In this document: positions 11,111 through 21,845 of the stretch, in pieces
How the letters are laid out: each line of letters opens with the position of its first letter
Position numbering within the stretch: position 1 is the first letter of the stretch
Origin: Lunularia cruciata
Lineage: Eukaryota; Streptophyta; Marchantiopsida; Lunulariales; Lunulariaceae
Length of the DNA: 64,000 nucleotides
Direction: 5' to 3'
Assembly: GCA_948567375.1 (NCBI GenBank)
Contig: OX419759.1
Coordinates: forward strand, 37,538,593-37,602,592
Notes under the pieces: generated by a model
Databases searched by the model: none
Told to the model about the DNA's origin: nothing
What the model saw: the letters and a program-made list of their open reading frames with translations, nothing else
Made by a program: the position numbers and the translations under genes

Positions 11111-13500
11111 TTTTGCAATCCTCTCTTCACTGTCTGAAACACTCTCTCTGCTTAGCCATCTGCCTCAAGGTGATCTCAAGATGTAGTACAATGATCAATC
11201 AAAGCCTTGTTACACAAGACCTAAAACTCTCTCAAGAACTTTGTACCTTGATCAGTCAAAACCTCAGTTGGTGCACCAAAATAACTAAGAACTCAATCTA
11301 GGAACAAGTAAGCCATCCCTTCACTAGACTTGTCAAGAAGTACCACCAACTTAGTCCACTTGGAGAAGTGCTCCACCATCACCAAAACATACCAATGATG
11401 TCTCACAGTCAACGGTAAAGGTCTAGCAAAGTCCAAACTCCAACGGTAACCCAATCCCATGATAGGTAATGGGTGTAACTATGGTGTAGGAGCATTGAAT
11501 GATGCTCTAACTTGGTCACAAACCACACATTTGGCAACAGACTATTGTACCTTGGTCTGCATACCGTGCCACCAATAGTGACTCTGGAGTAAGCTATATG
11601 TATGCTTTACTCCAAAATGTCCTAGCTCCTCATGAGCATGACGGACCAACTACGGTCTCTAAGATGGAAGTGGTACTACTCACACTCTGCCATCCTCCCA
11701 TACATGCAAAAGGTATCTACCTTCCAATCTGAACCATTTGGCTCGTTGAAGAACACGGTCTCTCTCCTTGGCCCAACTGTGCCACCCATAACACTAGTGC
11801 AAAGATAATCCATCACTAAGACATCATCATGAATGTCTTGCTGAACTATACCAATATCTTCACTCCTTGGATTTGTGACCTCAATACCTCCTCCTGTATG
11901 CACTGAGAGAGATACCACCAAAGCCTTAGAAAATATACACAAAAGGCCAATGCATGCCAACTTGACACCATCTCCTCATTTGTCTCACCATGCCAACGTG
12001 CTCCGGTCTGATCCTACTGACTGGGACATGGGTTTCTACTCAACCCATCTGCATCATGGTTCACCACTCCAGGTTTGTGAACAACCATAAAATCATACTC
12101 TTGTAAAATCAGAGCCCATTGTGCAAGCTTCCCTAAAAGCTTGTCGGACTCCATCAACCACTTCAACGGTTGATGATCAATGATGAGAGTGAGTGGGTTA
12201 CCAAATAGGTAACATCAAAAATGTGCTACTACCCAAAAGGCTGCCAAGCACTCTCCCTTGTATGAACTATACTTTGCCTTTGCTAAATTTTTGGAGCGAC
12301 TAGCATAGGCCACCACAAAATCCTTCCCCTCATCATCATGGTGGGTGAGCATTGCTCCAAGCCCCAACATACTCCAATCAGTATGAACCTGAAATGGTTG
12401 TCCTTTGATCGGTCTCCTCAAAATAGGAGCAAATGTCAACCTCTCCTTGAGCTCTACAAGAGCTCTTTCTCTCTCATCTCCCCAACACCACTCCTATGTA
12501 AGCTTGGTCAACTTTGTCAAGGCCTTGGAAATGGCACTAAATCCTCTAACATAGTAGCAATAGAAGTTTTCCAACCCAAGTAATGCTCACACTTTGCTCA
12601 CATCTATAGGCTTAGGAATACATGCAATAGGCTCCACCTTGGTCTACTGAACACCAAGTCCTTCGGGGTAGATAGTGTGACCCAAATACTCAACCTGCTC
12701 ATGGAAGAACCTACACTTCCTAGGATGTAATTTGAGTCCATGAGATCTCAACCTCTCAAACACCTCCAACAACTGTCTCTCATGTTCCTCCATAATAGTG
12801 CTATAGACCAAAATGTCATCAATATAGCACCAAGCAAAATCCAATCCAACTAGGATCCTATCCATGATCCTCTGGAACTCAGCAAGAGCGTTCTTTAACC
12901 CAAATGGTAAGAATCTCCACTAATATAACACATCCTTGCTGTGAGGATCAATAGCCCAAAATGTTGTCTTGGACTTATCCTCCTCCCTGATTGGCAATTG
13001 ATGATATCCTGCTCAAAGATCCAAAGTATTGAAGACCTTTGCATGCCTAATTGCATAAAAAATCTCCTCTAATGTAGGCATAACATATTGATCAGCCTTG
13101 GTCTATTGATTGATAGGACGGTAATCTCCACACATCCGCCTATCTATGTAGTTGCCATGCATATCCTTCTTGGATGGCATCATTGTTGCTGATGTATACT
13201 CTCTATGTGAGATCTCCACCAAATCAACCTCAAAAAGGTCACTACTCTGGCTTTGAATCAATGTCCTCTTTGTATCATTATATTGATAACGATGTTGGAA
13301 AACTGGTGTATCGCTAGTCCACTCAATTCTTATACTAGGTCCCTTTAGAGCACCCAAATCCTTCATACTAAAGGCAAAACAACTCATATAGCTCCTCAAG
13401 AACCTCCAAACCCTCCGTCTTTCCTCTCCAATAAGCTTGGATCCAAGATCTAGCTCCCAAGTATCCTTTGTAATTGTTGTAGGAGTGGAAGACGTATTGA
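11111..13500 (-). pseudogene. D1 RT, RNase H and integrase core
   Basis: This is a degenerate minus-strand pol. RT pieces include MCGDYRPINQ (about 13130), CYIDDILVYS (about 12810) and LKLHPRKCRFF. RNase H has QVHTDWSMLGLGAML (about 12370) and KYSSYKGECLAAFW. The integrase finger and core lie at about 11620-11100. It aligns throughout with D2 49601-52100. There are many in-frame stops; most differences from D2 are C-to-T and G-to-A. It encodes no working enzyme. Confidence 0.85.
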
Positions 13501-14790
13501 CTAGCTGCTACACTAGGCCCTTGGGAGCAATAGTGTCATGCTCACGACCACTAGAGATCCCAACCTTTATGTGAAAAACTCCCTCCACTCTAGCTGCAAG
13601 CTCCACACGTCCTCTAACTACAGTCCAAGTGGACCAAGGGTGTAATCCAAGTAGCCCATGCTCACTTGGATGGACTCCAAGTAGACCACTCTCCCTAGTA
13701 GCTATTGGCTGTGTCCCAAGAATACCATGTCCACTCGGTCCATTGCCCCCAACATGTGCTTGAATCATCTCAATCGGCACAGGACTAACAAGTGTTTGAG
13801 TGTTGATGCCTATCAAGCGCATCCTACGTTGCTCTACCAATCCAATGCTCATAATCCAAGTCAAACAAGTTAGGTCCATACCCTGACCTAACACCTAATG
13901 CCTAGATGCCTCTTACACTGCTAGAACAATGGTAATACTAGTGCAAAAACCCATTGCCCGCTCTCTCTCATCAACATTGAGCTCCACCAACTACTATAAC
14001 TATGAGTCCCAAACAAGTCCAAGTCCTCCCTCTCAAAAAGCATGAGAACTTGAGAAACTCATGAGTGTGGGAAATGCGGCTCTAGGCTGTCCAACTAGGT
14101 TCACCACTGCCATAGGTGACCTATCAGCCACTACCACTATCTGAGATTGATGCCTAACATCCAAGATATCGTTGACAAGGATGTGGTCAAGTCATTGAAT
14201 CCCATTATAAGCATGTTGTAAAACCTCTCTGAGTAAGAGATTTGTCCACCAAAGACAAAGATAATGAGCCCATGATCCTACTCTAGCTGCATCCAACAAT
14301 ATAGCATGTCCTATCCAAGAATGGACCTAATGTGTACTTACCACCACTCTGGTGCGGAATCACCCATCAAAGGAATGTTCTCCAAAAGGTAAGCTGGAGA
14401 AACGGATTGATGAACCTAGAGATGTTGTAGTATCCGTAGCATCTCCCAAAACACACCAAAACAAGGATCTTAAAGACCCAAACCTCAACTAGCACGTGTA
14501 TGTCCCTGACATGGCCCTCCAGAAATCACCAAGTGAATAGGCCCATGTCTCTCTAAATCATGCACCCCCCGTAAGGAAATGTCTATTGGTAGGGCCTTCT
14601 GGTAACCTTTGACTGCTGACTTTGGTAATAACTCTGGATACCAATAGGTCAAGTGTGCCACATGATGTAGAGAGACTTGCCTAGTAGTCTCATCTCTCTC
14701 TACATACAAGTACCCTATACTCGTATACCCACCTATATTACCGCAGCTAGTCCGGTGCTAATCCCACCGGACAACTCCAATAGACATATC
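13501..14790 (-). pseudogene. D1 C5-cytosine methyltransferase remnant
   Basis: Minus-strand pieces in order: motif I (GGISTGLAAV, about 14760), YVERDET (about 14700), motif IV with the catalytic proline-cysteine (ISGGPCQGHT, about 14500), motif VI (YLLENIPLMGDS, about 14360), and the C-terminal motif with LGQGMDLTCLTWIMS (about 13890). It matches D2 47521-49240 but is interrupted by stops and shifts. No LTR-C is present at the position where D2 has one, so this copy shows the empty site (tctttggtggacaaatctc on the minus strand near 14245). It serves as independent evidence that the methyltransferase belongs to the element. Confidence 0.85.
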
Positions 14791-15746
14791 CCCTGTATTG
14801 GATACTGCCAAGCAATGAGTATGGTATCCAAAGGTGTCAAAGTAATCAACTCTAGAGGCTCATCCTCACACTCATCTCCTAATGGTACGAAGGCTCCACT
14901 CCAAGCCTATTGCACCAACTAATCTGCATGCTACTGCAATGCCTCCTCTGAACTCCACAATAGAACATCCAAGGTGGATGGAACAATCCCACTTGTACTC
15001 CAAATCAGAGTGATCTCCTCTGGTACTAAAGTATCCTTTGCATGGGTGTTCCCCTCCAACAAGTCACCAAGCCAAGTAACTACACCATTGAAAGCTAAAA
15101 CTGATGTTGCCATGGTCTTGGACTGTAGTGAGCCAAGATTGCCATTACTAAAGCATACTCGTAGGCAACATACCCGTCCCTCACCAGACTACCAACTTGG
15201 TCTATAGGAGGCTGTCTCCTCCCAATAGTCAAAATTGAAACCCATGGGGCATAAAACTGCCTCCCCAACTAGCACATCATATGACTTAGCTATTGTCGCA
15301 ATAGCCTGAGCTCTCACCACCAAGCTATCAATCGGATTATCAAGCTACACCTGAACAATAAGCTTCCCATGTGTGATGTACTGTGTCGAACCACCACCTA
15401 AAGATCTCTAGATTTGAAATGGACACCTCTCCACATTGGTCTTTTGTAACTCCATATCGACAACTATAGCCTTCCCCAACATAAGGCATTGTGGACTTGA
15501 GTCTAACAAGACTCTTTGTGGTGTATAGACTTTCCCTAAAGGTCCCACCAAATGGAAAATCCCCCTTTGGTTATCCAATAGGACAACACCAAGTGTGAAC
15601 CCCGCTCTCTCAAAGGCCGGTCTAGTTGGCAACTCCTCCAGTCTAGCCGTTATTGCCTGCCATAAACCACTGGTCACTGAATGGATCCCATGCTCCTCAA
15701 CCAAGTCAGCTCTACTATCAACCACTTCTGCTCTAGGAGTAGGAAC
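14791..15746 (-). pseudogene. D1 protease region
   Basis: On the minus strand the stretch 15725-15408 reads through RVLLDSSPQCLMLGKAIVV. This corresponds to the D2 protease site LLDSGAQPLMLG with the active-site glycine changed. Upstream are GLWQAITARLEELPTRPAF and downstream ATSVLAFNGVVTWLGDLLEG, both collinear with D2 46600-47300. Several stops are present. It is an inactive aspartic protease segment. Confidence 0.75.
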
Positions 15747-16436
15747 TGTGAGCCGGCCTGTCTCTCACTCAGGATGAACCTCTGATGGCTATTATGGTAG
15801 CGCACCATGGACTAAGAAGGCAAGGAACCCCAACTCCATCATACTCCTCCAAGGCTAACACTCCAAGACTCAAGACATTGCTCACTAGAGAACTCAATGA
15901 GAGAGAGATAGTTGCAAATGAAAGGATGATAAGTACCTCCTCACCCCTTGTTTATATACTTGTGAAATAGTTACGTACCAAAGTTACTAATTACCATAGT
16001 AACTCAAGTAACTAGACTAAAAGTCAAGTAAAGTCAAAAAGTAGAAAGGAATAACCATTCACATGGGCATATTCCCCTAAGCATGTGGTCTTATCTTGAC
16101 CCAACCACTAAGTCAAGGATTCCTTCACATGGGCTATCCTTGGACTAAAGAAGAATCCAAAACAAAAAGGCTTGCGGGCCCAAGAGTTCTCAACTCTCTC
16201 CTCAAAGCCAAACACCTAGGAATAATACCAAGTCAACACACTAAAATCCAAAATAGTGGTGCTCATCTTTTCTACTTCCTCTAAAGTAAAGTCCCCTCTA
16301 TCTTAGCTATGACTAACTTTAGCTAACCATGACTAATATAGAACCATCCTTTATCTCTATAAATAATATCTCTTAAGTACTTGTAATACCAAGCTAAATA
16401 TCACAATGCCACACACATGCACAAATGGGTGTTACA
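15747..16436 (-). mobile_element. Solo LTR-C (690 bp) inside D1
   Basis: On the minus strand it starts TGTAACACCC at 16436 and ends GGCTCACA at 15747. The flanks are GTTTT (upstream) and GTTCC (downstream), a decayed 5-bp duplication. D2 has the intact target (GGTGCAGTTCCTACTACT, near 46565), so the site is polymorphic between copies. The short open stretches inside (about 60 codons each) recur in every LTR-C and have no recognisable domain. Confidence 0.9.
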
Positions 16437-17900
16437 AAAACTGCATCATCCAAACTCTCACAAAGCATGGCAACCAATTGGAACACTGGGGTTGGGTCAA
16501 CTCCCAATGTAAACATGTCATTGGCTGAAAACAAAGGGTACAACATAATCAGCTGAGCCACCCCCAACATTGTGCTAGACTCAGTCTGTGTAGTAGTAGG
16601 TAGTCTATCATGCACTCCATCACCACCTACCACACCTGCATTGGGATGTCCAGGAACCATGGATGTTGTCTGCAATGCCTCATATAGCATGAAAGACTGG
16701 GGAAGTCTGACCTATCTCCCAACCTCTCCTCTTTGTGGGTCCAACTCCATTGATGCTCCTCTAGGCTCTGGAGCATGTAATGCACTCCTAGTCATTGTTG
16801 CAGATGCATCAACCTGAGCTGCTCCGCACATGAAGTCCAAAGCATCTCTATCACTAGCATATGAGGTGGAAGCCTCAACACCCAAATCTGATCTCCTTTG
16901 AGCAATTGCCATACTAGCCAATCTCTGCTCCAATTGCTCAATCCAAGTAGCCATAGTTGTATCAAAATTAAGGGCAAGTACTACACCTCTACTAGGTGTA
17001 GATCCTCTACCACCACCTCTACCACCTTGTCCTCCATGAGCTAGAGCTTCTACTACTTGCCATAGCAGCCCTACCACTCCGTAACTTTGGGTGTAGGTCC
17101 AAGAATTGGTCACTAGTGTGACCAAATCTATGGCAATGCTCACATTGCCTCTATGCTGACTATGATGCACCAGAGGTATGAAGTTTGTTGCCTTGAGTAC
17201 ACTCTCTCCTATGATGAGGTCCACCACAAGTCAAACAAGCAACACCACTACTCACTGGCTGTTGCTGACCCAAAAATGAAGGTAAGGGTCTAACTCCACT
17301 AGACCCTCCACTTGCTCCATAGGATCTAGGCTATCCACTCTGTCCTCAAAAACCAACTGGGCATAGTGCACTCTTCTACACTCTAGAAGAAGTCTCCCTA
17401 CTAAATCTAGATGTCACCACCCTCTCCTCCACCATGTTGAGCTCAATAGGCAAAGTAGCATGTAACAACGTAACATCATGAACTCTACGTTGCAACTCTT
17501 TGTCCAATATCCCATACCAAAACTAGACTGCTTGAGTCTCAGTAACTCCCTGAGTGAAACTAATCAGCCGCCTCATGCAAGTGTATGCCTCATGTAGGCT
17601 CTCTTTAGCCTTCCATTGGAACTCTTGCAAGCCTCTTCCATTGGAACTCTTACAAGCTCCTTAGCTTGTTAGTCTGCACTCCCTCGTAGTTCTACCTCAA
17701 ACATTGGAAGAACTCCACAATGAGGTTAAACCCCAATACCACACCACCTCCTGCAACGGTACCTCCACTTGTGGTAGCACTATCTCCAACTAGTGCACTT
17801 CCACTAGCTCCACCAACACTACTCAAGCTAGAACTTGTAGGTATAGCCAATCTACTCATGGCCACCAAACCTTGAAGTGATCGAGAGATAGTTCCCTAAA
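16437..17900 (-). pseudogene. D1 Gag with CCHC knuckles
   Basis: The minus strand is collinear with D2 45100-46560. It holds the second half of the Gag capsid-like region, the two zinc knuckles (a CGGPHHRREC type and CEHCHRFGH type, about 17230-17090), and a Gly/Arg-rich stretch. Gag packages the RNA; the knuckles bind it. Stops and shifts break the frame. The N-terminal half of Gag present in D2 (44640-45100) is deleted: sequence jumps from the leader directly to the SLQGLVAMS part at about 17890. Confidence 0.7.
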
Positions 17901-18303
17901 TTTGACTGACCGCTAAATCCTCTACTAACTCTTCAATTGGGCCAAATTGAAAACATGGGTTTCTCCAAATCACAAATTCACAAGAATAGCTTCCCAACTC
18001 CACCTTCAATTTTACTTTTTGAGCACAACTTGCAACAAATTGGTCCTACATTCACCTCTTGAGCTCAAAATCACAACCATTGCTCTACAATTGCTTCTTC
18101 TTTGCTAAAAATTTAGCCAACGCTTCTGCACATTGTCCGCCTTACTACCAAATCTGCATCAAGCAATGAGCTTCTGCACACCAAGGAAAAATTGAATTTA
18201 AATCAAGCTACTAATGATCCATCAAGCTTGGAGATACCATCAACACTCAAAGTTACTGCACCCAATTCCCCCCTGCCTTCACTTCTTTGATGTAATCGGA
18301 TTG
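17901..18303 (-). other. D1 leader
   Basis: This is sequence between alpha1 and gag, matching D2 43313-43700. It starts GAAGTGAAGGCAGGGG after ATTACATCA and contains TGATGGTATCTCCAAGC about 50 bp in (D2: TTGGTAGTATCTCCAAGC), a possible primer-binding site whose tRNA I cannot assign. No coding content was seen. Confidence 0.5.
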
Positions 18304-18751
18304 TTTACGACTCTCAAATCCACTCAACTTAGATCAATACTTGATCTATCACTCTATAAATTGCCAACAACTGGGCACTGATTATAGCCAAGCCACACCC
18401 ACTCTAGCTAAGAGAATCCAAGTGATGCTTGCTGGCCTCTGTCCACCATCGCCAGGAACTCAAAGGCTCAACATCAAAGAAGTGAGCTCTTTGGAGCTAC
18501 ACTTCAAAAGTATATCCCTGGACTTGAGCTAGGTCTGAAACCCTAACGGTCATGCTGACGGCACACTCAACAATGCAAAAAATGAAAAGTGACGGTAGGC
18601 CCTATCATGAACTCAATACCTTGAACATGAAATCTGACCGTCGGAAAGTAGTCTTTGAGAAACTGCTGAAATAACTCTAATTACTATCACTACAACTCTA
18701 GTGTCCGAGCAATCTAGATGCAACACTATAAATGGCATGACAATGTCAATA
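18304..18751 (-). repeat. D1 alpha1 repeat (5' terminal)
   Basis: On the minus strand it starts TGTCATGCCATTTATAG and ends AATCCGATTACATCA, then the leader. It starts at the same base as the independent D2 copy at 42861. It lacks the beta segment that follows alpha2 at the other end of D1. Confidence 0.85.
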
Positions 18752-18755
18752 AAAA

Positions 18756-19560
18756 CAACCACCATTTTGTCATAATTTTTCTCTATCTACAATGCCAAGT
18801 GGTCTTTATTGAATGACATCAATCTCCATTGATGCTAGCTCTTCCACCCATGTGTAGTGTATTGGTAGGTTTTGTGGAGGTCAAGGTTGAGACCAAGTTG
18901 TTGCAACCAAGGAATCAAAGCATTTGGCCAATTGCATGGCTTCCTCCAAGTGTTTTGGTTCTTGCATTGTCACCTCTACTTTTGGTTTGTGACTTCAAGC
19001 CACTCACAAATTGATCAAGAGCTTCACCTTCTAGTATATCTAAAACTTGCATGATGGTGTTCTCAAATGTGTGACTGTAAATTCTTACAAAGCCAATTTG
19101 CTTCAACTTTGCCAACAACTTATCTCATGTAGCTCATGTGGCATTTATAGTTTGGAATTGACCAATTATTGCACTCTTGAATTCTGCCCAAGTCAAGATT
19201 GGTGCAGCAAATTGCCCTTCAGTTGCTCCATTTGATATCACCACCATAGCTTTGCTACTCAATCCAATTGGCTAGAAGCCAAGAGAATATATTTTCATTC
19301 ATCTTGAAGATTGGTAGCTTCAAAATAATATTTGTAATCAAACAAAAATTCCCCATTGCACCCAAAAGATTCTTGCTTTCAAATACATTGGGTTTTGGAA
19401 TTGGATTTGGTCTTCTCTCTTTCAAATTGGTGCTCTCTCTTGTGCTCTGTCATTGATGGTCTTGTTCGTCCAAAAATTGAGTAAGGTGCTCAATTTTTTG
19501 TTGCATAGCAATGATAACCTTAGGCATTGCCACCATGACTCCTCCTCTATGACACTACTC
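18756..19560 (-). pseudogene. Family P1 Gag, N-terminal to zinc knuckle
   Basis: The minus strand reads ILEGEALDQFVSGLKSQTKS (within 19118-18915), a retrotransposon Gag capsid motif, then SLVATTWSQP, HYTWVEELASMEIDVIQ and REKL*QNGGCFY. The zinc knuckle stops at CFY and resumes on the far side of D1 at 7703 (HQIGHCIVEC), giving a CX2CX4HX4C knuckle. Multiple stops and shifts are present. Confidence 0.8.
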
Positions 19561-19807
19561 CCAATTTATCTAATTTATTAACAGATAGATGTAACACATC
19601 CACTATTCTCCTAGGTTACAACCGGAAGTACTAAGGATTACTTGGATAAGGTGACTATATTCAAAAAATTCTACACAAAGTGTGAGGTGATGGACTATGT
19701 GAAATGATGCTTGGGTAGTAATTGGACACAAAAATCCCAATGGTTTGGCAGAAATAGATTTGGTGATCCATACATTCTATCCATCCCATTCTTGCTCTAA
19801 TACCAAT
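19561..19807 (-). other. P1 leader with tRNA-iMet-type primer-binding site
   Basis: The minus-strand TGGTATTAGAGCAAG (19805-19791) is one transition from the common plant initiator-Met primer site TGGTATCAGAGC. It sits immediately downstream of the LTR-P end. This fixes the LTR boundary and the orientation of P1. Confidence 0.75.
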
Positions 19808-20649
19808 ATAAAGACCAAGATCAAGGAGAAAAATAGGACAATGGAAGGTCAAAGTGAAAGACATATTAGAACTCTTGAATGAGTGAAACTTTGAATGCTT
19901 AACATGAGCTTTGGTTTTGATATTTATTTAAATGCAACATACAAGGCTCTTAAGAACCTTCTCAAGACTCTTCCTTAAGCAGCTTTCTTGGATTGTAAGC
20001 CAAGTTAACCAAGAAACTTCTTTCTAGAAGCTGCCTACTTGGCATGCAAGCTAAGGTAATTAGAAGCTTTCTTCCAAAAGCTACTTACTTGGGATGCGAG
20101 TTAAACTAGCCGAAAGCTTTCCAAGAAGCTTCTTCCTAGAAGTCACCATTTGGCATGCACGTTACTCAATACTTGGAAGGTACCAAGTAGCTTCTTAGAT
20201 ACTTTTAGAATATTTAGTCTAATTTGGCCTATTTGCTACTTTATTAGCCTTGACTAACTTTATCGCTAAACTCCATATTGTTACAAAGGAGACTCCTTTG
20301 AAGGAAAGTCCACCCTTGGATCAAATACATGGATTGGTGACATGTCAACAAGCTCTACCCTTAGATTAGTTGTATGCATGGGTGACATGTTGGTTCTAAT
20401 CCTATCTTGTTAGTCAGACCATCTTTGACCAATAGGAAACTATATATTTTCAAGGCCTAATTCATCTATTTAGGCCTCCAAAATTGGCTCTAAAGTTTTC
20501 AAGCTTTTTTTGACTCCCACTTTATTAGTAAAAATACTCTTTTGGTGACACCTCTATATGATCTACTTATCCTATCATACATGACATCCTTCCAAATGTT
20601 ATCAAGCCAATTTCACCTCTAGATGATATGTCTAGTTCTTGGTATTGCA
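19808..20649 (-). mobile_element. LTR-P (about 842 bp)
   Basis: On the minus strand it starts TGCAATACCAAG right after the purine tract AAAAGAGAGGAGGTA (20664-20650) and ends next to the primer-binding site at 19805. It is therefore bounded by a polypurine tract on one side and a primer site on the other. It acts as 3' LTR of the copy at 20650-21845 and 5' LTR of P1. The terminal CA is not preserved. Confidence 0.75.
19975..20200 (-). repeat. Imperfect tandem repeats inside LTR-P
   Basis: Three to four diverged units of about 50-60 bp share AGCTTCTT...GGCATGC or CTTGGNATG...AAGCTT cores. They lie mid-LTR, a usual place for enhancer-like repeats. The function is inferred only from position. 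Confidence 0.5.
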
Positions 20650-20664
20650 TACCTCCTCTCTTTT
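20650..20664 (-). other. Polypurine tract of a family P element
   Basis: The minus-strand purine run AAAAGAGAGGAGGTA stands directly before the TG of LTR-P and downstream of the chromodomain. It primes plus-strand DNA synthesis in LTR elements. Confidence 0.65.
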
Positions 20665-21845
20665 AAGACGCAATGTCCTCATTGTGAAGCTATTGCTCAA
20701 AAGATTTCACTAATACTAATGCATGGTCAAGTTGGTTGTTGGCTCCCATGTTGCATCATGTAGTGGGTACCCTTTCCAATGTACAAGATGTTCCACACAC
20801 AAATAGCGAGTATCCTAGATTGCATTTTTGGAGAATGCGTTTGACTTCATATTCCTCTATGTCATCCATGAGTGTTGGATAAGGTCAAATTTATTGTATA
20901 GAAGGAAAGTGGCATGGTATTTAAGGACCATGCCACTTTAGTGAGGTTTGTTATTGATAACCAGACTTGATCCCCAACATTGAACTCCATGTACCAACAA
21001 TGTGTGCCAACATACTATTTTTGTCAATTTTGGGCAATCTACAACCTAAATTTAGCATTCTCCACTCCTTGTTGGATTCAAGAAACAAAAGCGTTAACAA
21101 TATCCATCTTGTTATCCACCAAATGGATCTTCATCAAGCTTGAAGGTGTTAAAGGATGCTCTCCATACATGAGAAAGAATGGTGTGACCTATGTAGATGC
21201 ATTCATTGAAATGTTGTATGCAAATTTCACCAGTGGAAGTAAGGTGTATCACCTTTCTTGCTCTTCTAGGGTGAAGCCTTGGAGCATATCCTTAGTAGTG
21301 TGATTAGCCCGCTCTATTTTTCCATTGGTTTGTGGATGGTAGGCCGTGGACGTGGCCAATTTTGTTTTGGAGAAACCAAAGAGTGTTCTCCAAAACAAAT
21401 TGGTGAATTCAATGCCTCTATCTATGATGAGCATTTGAGACAGGCCATGGTGAGAGAAGACAACTTTAAGTAAAATTGAGCTAATTGTAGAGCCGTCACA
21501 TCCTTGGTGGTAGGATACACATGAATCATTTTCTTGAGTCGGTCAACAAAGACTGTGATGGAGTCAAACCTTGAGGTGGTCTTGGGCGATTCACAAACTA
21601 AATTCATGCTTACCTATTCCTAACATTGTGTAGGAGTAGGAAGGGGTTGAAGGAGTCCTATGGAAGAAGCTTGATGTTGATGACAAAGTAGGCAGCTTTG
21701 AACATACTCCATCACATCATTGCTCATCTTGGGCTAATAGTAATGGTGTTTGGTTGCATCCAAGGTCTTGTCCAGTCTAATGTTGTCAAGGGAAATTGGA
21801 TGGTCTTGAGAGTGCACCAAGCACTTGGCTGCTTGTGTTTAGGTT
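20665..21845 (-). pseudogene. Family P5 integrase and chromodomain
   Basis: Minus-strand order: integrase finger region (KTLDATKHHYY, about 21760; VQSCLLCHQ), core with FVDRLKKMIHVYPTTKDVTA (about 21540), MLIIDRGIEFTNLFWRTLFG (about 21430), HPQTNGKIERANHT, then the C-terminal part FNVGDQVWL (about 20975), and a chromodomain: DDIEEYEVKRIL then, after a one-base shift, VEHLVHWKGYPLHDATWEP (about 20870-20710). The chromodomain places family P in the chromoviruses, where it directs integration by binding modified histone H3. The copy is truncated at about 21845 and broken by stops. Confidence 0.85.

Larger units (their letters stand above)
7704..18755 (-). mobile_element. Element D1: DNA-methyltransferase-bearing Ty3/gypsy element
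   Basis: This is a degenerate family D copy on the minus strand. In element order: alpha1 repeat (18751-18304), leader, Gag with CCHC knuckles, protease, methyltransferase remnant, RT, RNase H, integrase, PHD finger, polypurine tract, then beta1, alpha2 and beta2 repeats. It sits inside the P1 Gag zinc knuckle: GGCFY lies upstream at 18756 and HQIGHCIVEC downstream at 7703. A short solo LTR-A and a solo LTR-C are nested in it. Compared with D2 it has lost about 1.4 kb of leader and gag start. It is the only copy here that retains the 3' end. Confidence 0.85.

Noticed and set aside
15785..16284. Repeated 60-62-codon ORFs in LTR-C (also 32140-32639, 48228-48714, 57656-57841, 25329-25805)
   Set aside because: They recur only because LTR-C is repeated, lie on the antisense strand of the LTR, end at LTR features, and show no domain.
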